From an uncultured Lachnospiraceae bacterium (GTDB lineage: Bacteria > Bacillota > Clostridia > Lachnospirales > Lachnospiraceae), in the NCBI GenBank assembly GCA_910585895.1, contig CAJUHY010000080.1:1-8668 (forward strand): a stretch of DNA of 8,668 nucleotides. Reading direction: 5' to 3'. Shown piece after piece: positions 5,698 to 8,668 of the stretch. The position numbers were made by a program, and so were the translations under genes. Within the stretch, counting starts at the first letter, position 1. Each line of letters opens with the position of its first letter. The notes under the pieces were generated by a model, which was given only the letters and a program-made list of their open reading frames with translations, was not told where the DNA came from and searched no databases.

Positions 5698-7973
5698 TAC
5701 ATATCGTAATAATCCCAATTGACGCGCAGTTCTTCACTTATCTCTCCGCCTTTCTTCTGATAGCGGTCATACCAGAGCTCCACATGACGCTTCTTGCGTT
5801 CCTTGAGAATCTCATATTTCTCAAAAATTGCACTGTACATGGGGTTCGCGCGTAATAATGTACGGATTTCCTTATTAAATGGGCAATAGCGGAAAATAAT
5901 ATCGCGGGCAACCTTATTCAGGCGGAAGCTGCCCTTAGACTCATAGCGAATCCAGCTATGATAATCACGCACAAAAACCTCACGGAAATTATTCTTCGCT
6001 TTTGTCAGTGAATTCTTTATCTTATCCTTGGCATCCGGAGACAAATCATGATTCTTCCGATAATACTGGATATAATCATTATATTCTGAGGTCAGGGATG
6101 GCTCTGTAATATCATTCCAACGCACACCCTGAATTTTGCGGCACATCTCCCAACGGAACCTGCCGGACACCTCTATCATCAGTTCCTCCACATCCACCAC
6201 TGTGAAGATGGGGAAGATAAATCTTGCCGATGTATCCCTCTTGATTCCCGCGGTCTCCTGCCACATCATTGCCTTAGTCCCGGCATTGGGCATAAGGATA
6301 ATATTGGGCAGCACTTCTTTCTGTATCTGCTCCATATTGAGGTCATGCTCCGGGTCAGAGAAGCCAACTTCACGGTAGAACAGGGAGAAATCCACTTTGC
6401 GGATTCCGTCAAGCGCATTGCTTGCCTTTTCCGCAGAAACCAGCATACTCTCCAAGGTGCCGATAATGTCATCCTCACAGAGAACAGGACAGAACGTAGA
6501 AATCTTGCCGTAGGTCGCACGGTTCGTTGAGACAAACATATTCTTCATCTCAAAATCTACCTTCTCATGCCTATCGTCTGCCAGTTCCTTAACCTGGGCT
6601 GCCGTAATCTTTCCCGTCTTCTTCTGCTCATTCAGGTAACTGAGGAAATCCATATCAAACTCATTCCTGGAAGGTTCATTTTCGCCGCGGTAGATGCTCA
6701 TCAGACATTCATATATGGTAAATACATTATCTGATTTACAGATACTAAGGTCTGCCACCATATCATAAAGGCTATGCGTATTGTCTTCTCCTGCAAGCTC
6801 CTCGTCCATAAATCCAAAATTCAAAAACATCTTTACGGATGCCGGTACCTTGCCTTTTTTGAGGGTGCGGTAAAAAGCCAGCTCATAAATATCATAAAAT
6901 CCCTGTGTAATCTGCCTGCGCAGTTTGCGCACGTCATCCGAAGTGGCAAGCCTGTCTGGAAGGTCCTTGTATTCCTGTAAGTCCTGACGGAACTTCTCTG
7001 CTTTCTCCACATCGTACTCTGAATAAGTCAGAATCTGCCCCAAATAATCTGTTCCCTCTTCATATTCCTCCTGCGTGTCATCCACCCAGATATCTGTATC
7101 TCCAAGTTCCACATTTGCATAGAAATCAAAATTCTCGTATTCCTGAAACCGCGCATCAAGCAATTTCTCATCAAACAGATGGCTTCCCCTGCAAAATTCC
7201 ATAATCTCAGAAATCTTCTCAAGAATTGGTTCCATGTCCACGCCTGTGCTGGCGGCTTTGCGCGCTAAATCAAAATACATCTGGAACAAGTCCTCCCCGC
7301 CGGCAGAAAGCAAGAGCTCTTTATGCACATTGAGATAATCTTTAAGTTCTTCAATCAATGATACTGCTTTCTTCATCCAGCAGACGGCATTCTGAATTTC
7401 GCCAATGCCAATAGCATAATCCCTGCCCATCATCTGGTCCATATATTTGAGGGAAAATGTAGCCATCCTCGCATAATACTCCAGTGTCCAGCGCTCGATA
7501 GGAGCCTCTAAAACTACCGGAGGCATAGTCGTCACCTGTTTAAATGGTTTTATTGGAACCTGATAATCATTGCACAATTTCTCATATTCTCCATAGTAAT
7601 TCATCACTGTAACATAATATGTCTTTGCGCTCTTAAGAAAAGTTCCATAACGTCCCAACATGTTTGCCGCTTTGCGTACAGCGCCCATAGTAAATACTGC
7701 CACATATTTCTCATCAGAGGCAAAAATTTTCTTATAATCCTCGGTATTGCGGTAGGGATAGGCATAGAGCACGCAGTCCGTGTTCGCCACATAATCGCAG
7801 AGATAAACGCCGGAAGCGCTCTCCATCAGCCCAACAATGCTGCCTGACTCCATTTCAATCTCATCATTCTTATAAACAGCACGTACGCTTCCCTGCAGAA
7901 TTACGAACAGTCCTTTGATTTTTTCTCCTTTTTTCAAAAAATGTCTGCCCTTGCTAACTTTAACCGTTTCCAT
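5697..7973 (-). CDS. 758-residue protein with N-terminal cyclic-nucleotide-binding-like domain, body unrecognised
   Basis: Residues about 5-90 read as a CRP/cNMP-type beta-roll: GRHFLKKGEKIKGLFVILQG is the usual opening, followed by SGSIVGLMESAS where the phosphate-binding cassette should be. The canonical Gly-Glu is Gly48-Leu49 and the ligand-binding Arg a few residues on is absent, so cyclic AMP or GMP binding is doubtful. No HTH domain follows, so it is not a CRP-type transcription factor. Residues about 90-758 are mostly helical, with acidic stretches near 295-315 and a densely aromatic, conserved-looking part at about 555-700 (PNAGTKAMMWQE, GRFRWEMC, SLTSEYNDYIQYYRKN, YCPF). No signal peptide or membrane segment is visible. 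AGGAGG (7979-7984) precedes the ATG by 5 bases. It follows the HAAS gene by 22 bases and is surely co-transcribed with it. It ends in tandem stops (TAG, TAA) at the edge of an inverted-repeat element. Function unknown. Confidence 0.88.
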   Translation of the reverse strand: METVKVSKGRHFLKKGEKIKGLFVILQGSVRAVYKNDEIEMESGSIVGLMESASGVYLCDYVANTDCVLYAYPYRNTEDYKKIFASDEKYVAVFTMGAVRKAANMLGRYGTFLKSAKTYYVTVMNYYGEYEKLCNDYQVPIKPFKQVTTMPPVVLEAPIERWTLEYYARMATFSLKYMDQMMGRDYAIGIGEIQNAVCWMKKAVSLIEELKDYLNVHKELLLSAGGEDLFQMYFDLARKAASTGVDMEPILEKISEIMEFCRGSHLFDEKLLDARFQEYENFDFYANVELGDTDIWVDDTQEEYEEGTDYLGQILTYSEYDVEKAEKFRQDLQEYKDLPDRLATSDDVRKLRRQITQGFYDIYELAFYRTLKKGKVPASVKMFLNFGFMDEELAGEDNTHSLYDMVADLSICKSDNVFTIYECLMSIYRGENEPSRNEFDMDFLSYLNEQKKTGKITAAQVKELADDRHEKVDFEMKNMFVSTNRATYGKISTFCPVLCEDDIIGTLESMLVSAEKASNALDGIRKVDFSLFYREVGFSDPEHDLNMEQIQKEVLPNIILMPNAGTKAMMWQETAGIKRDTSARFIFPIFTVVDVEELMIEVSGRFRWEMCRKIQGVRWNDITEPSLTSEYNDYIQYYRKNHDLSPDAKDKIKNSLTKAKNNFREVFVRDYHSWIRYESKGSFRLNKVARDIIFRYCPFNKEIRTLLRANPMYSAIFEKYEILKERKKRHVELWYDRYQKKGGEISEELRVNWDYYDM

Positions 7974-7995
7974 ATGTTCCTCCTATATCGTCGTT

Positions 7996-8460
7996 TTACC
8001 TTTTATTTCCAAAGAAAAGAGAATATATTAAAAATATTATGATGATTGGCACCAAAATGGGAAGCAAAAACGCAATCACATTCGCCACTACCACAATAAC
8101 CAGAATCGCCACTGCAATCAGCAGAAGCTTACCATACCACGAATTCAGCCTCAGACCTTTGGGGGGGTGCTCTCTGAAATCATCCGTATAACTCCCCCTG
8201 GCAGACTCTGCCTGTCCATAATTGCCTGTATAATATGCGCCTTTGGCAGCTCTTCCAAAAGAATCCGTTGTATCTATCAATGTCTTGGCAATCAGCCGCG
8301 GATTTCCCAACCGGCTGATAACTTCCTGTTCGCTGCTGCCTTTGCGTACTTCTTCCACAATATAATTATCATAATACCGGACATTTTCATTAATTGCAGC
8401 CTGGCTCAGCTGCCCTTGCAGCGCAAGCCGCAATTCCTGCAAAAATTCCTGCCTTGTCAT
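7996..8460 (-). CDS. HAAS/DUF1700-like membrane protein
   Basis: 154 residues. The first 60 or so (MTRQEFLQELRLAL ... YYDNYIVEEVRKGSSEQEVISRLGNP) match the helical N-terminal domain of HAAS/DUF1700 proteins, with their YY-D-Y-I-x-E and LG-x-P signatures. A polar Gly/Tyr/Ser linker (66-105) follows, then about 40 hydrophobic residues (110-150) broken by two prolines, best read as two transmembrane helices, ending GNKR. AGGAGA at 8467-8472 is the ribosome binding site. In other Firmicutes this domain usually accompanies a PadR-family repressor; none is visible here. Instead the gene is first in a two-gene operon with the cNMP-like protein, which suggests it senses or anchors something for that partner; that is inference. 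Confidence 0.85.
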   Translation of the reverse strand: MTRQEFLQELRLALQGQLSQAAINENVRYYDNYIVEEVRKGSSEQEVISRLGNPRLIAKTLIDTTDSFGRAAKGAYYTGNYGQAESARGSYTDDFREHPPKGLRLNSWYGKLLLIAVAILVIVVVANVIAFLLPILVPIIIIFLIYSLFFGNKR

Positions 8461-8505
8461 GAAAGTTCTCCTAATTTTTCTTCCTTCAAAGTTCCAAACA
8501 ATTAC

Positions 8506-8534
8506 ATTCTAGCATAGAATAGAAAATTTTTCAC
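8506..8534 (-). promoter_or_regulatory. Promoter of the HAAS / cNMP-like operon
   Basis: Minus strand: GTGAAA (8529-8534, 4 of 6 to TTGACA), a 17-base spacer, and TAGAAT (8506-8511) preceded by TGC, an extended -10. The start near 8499 would give a leader of about 39 bases. It lies back to back with the tRNA promoter, separated by an A/T-tract stretch (8541-8560). Confidence 0.55.
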
Positions 8535-8565
8535 CATTATTTTTGAAAAAAATTTTTTAAATCTA

Positions 8566-8594
8566 TTGACAAATGCAAAAAACTAATGTAACAT
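8566..8594 (+). promoter_or_regulatory. Promoter of the tRNA-Arg gene
   Basis: A perfect TTGACA (8566-8571), 17 bases, then TAACAT (8589-8594, 4 of 6 to TATAAT). The predicted start is about 20 bases before the tRNA, as is common for stable RNA genes. Confidence 0.7.
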
Positions 8595-8621
8595 ATAGAA
8601 CGTTCGATACAACAATATTAT

Positions 8622-8668
8622 GTGTGTGTAGCTCAGCTGGATAGAGCACTTGGCTACGGACCAAGGTG
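8622..8668 (+). tRNA. tRNA-Arg (anticodon ACG), 3' part beyond the window
   Basis: The first 47 bases fit a tRNA: acceptor strand GTGTGTG (8622-8628), TA at positions 8-9, D stem GCTC/GAGC (8631-8634, 8644-8647) with loop AGCTGGATA, and anticodon stem CTTGG/CCAAG around loop CTACGGA. This places ACG at 8656-8658 as the anticodon, which would read CGN arginine codons once the A is changed to inosine. The variable loop begins at GGTG and the T arm and acceptor 3' half are off the edge. It is the only recognised RNA gene here. Confidence 0.93.

Overview
The window looks like a chromosomal segment of a spore-forming Clostridia-type Firmicute, most likely a Lachnospiraceae relative. This is inferred from the AGGAGG-type ribosome binding sites, the moderate GC content with AT-rich intergenic DNA, sporulation-type promoter matches, the secreted papain-like protease with a lectin-like tail, and a HAAS/DUF1700 membrane protein. 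No database search was possible. Every protein-coding gene I accept is on the minus strand. The plus strand carries a partial tRNA gene at the right edge and a candidate small RNA in the one large intergenic region.

Left block (1-4908, minus). This is a tightly packed run, read right to left: a small rhodanese protein, a THUMP-domain RNA methyltransferase (YpsC type), an exported C1-family cysteine protease, a membrane-anchored N-acetylmuramoyl-L-alanine amidase, and an RdgB/HAM1 nucleotide-pool sanitising pyrophosphatase cut by the left edge. Gaps are about 35 to 58 bases and each gene has its own Shine-Dalgarno, so a single operon is plausible. It mixes housekeeping functions (RNA methylation, dITP/XTP removal) with two surface enzymes (protein and peptidoglycan hydrolysis).

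Middle (4909-5696). An 80-residue Asn/Ser/Gln-rich repeat protein (5007-5249, minus) has a very good match to a forespore sigma-G promoter, which suggests a small spore protein. Upstream of it is a 447-base gene-free stretch. It holds a plus-strand extended -10 promoter, a roughly 110-nt segment with a 5' hairpin, C-rich linker and intrinsic terminator (a candidate sRNA), and then a 114-base element with 10-bp terminal inverted repeats around a 23-bp perfect hairpin. That element resembles a MITE or dispersed repeat and abuts the stop codon of the next gene.

Right block (5697-8534, minus). This is a two-gene operon: a HAAS/DUF1700-like membrane protein followed 22 bases later by a 758-residue protein. 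The larger protein has an N-terminal cyclic-nucleotide-binding-like beta-roll with a non-canonical phosphate-binding cassette and a large, unrecognised, mainly helical body. Of the protein-coding content, this pair is the part I can least explain and the best candidate for an undescribed signalling system. A divergent promoter region separates it from a tRNA-Arg(ACG) gene that runs off the right edge.
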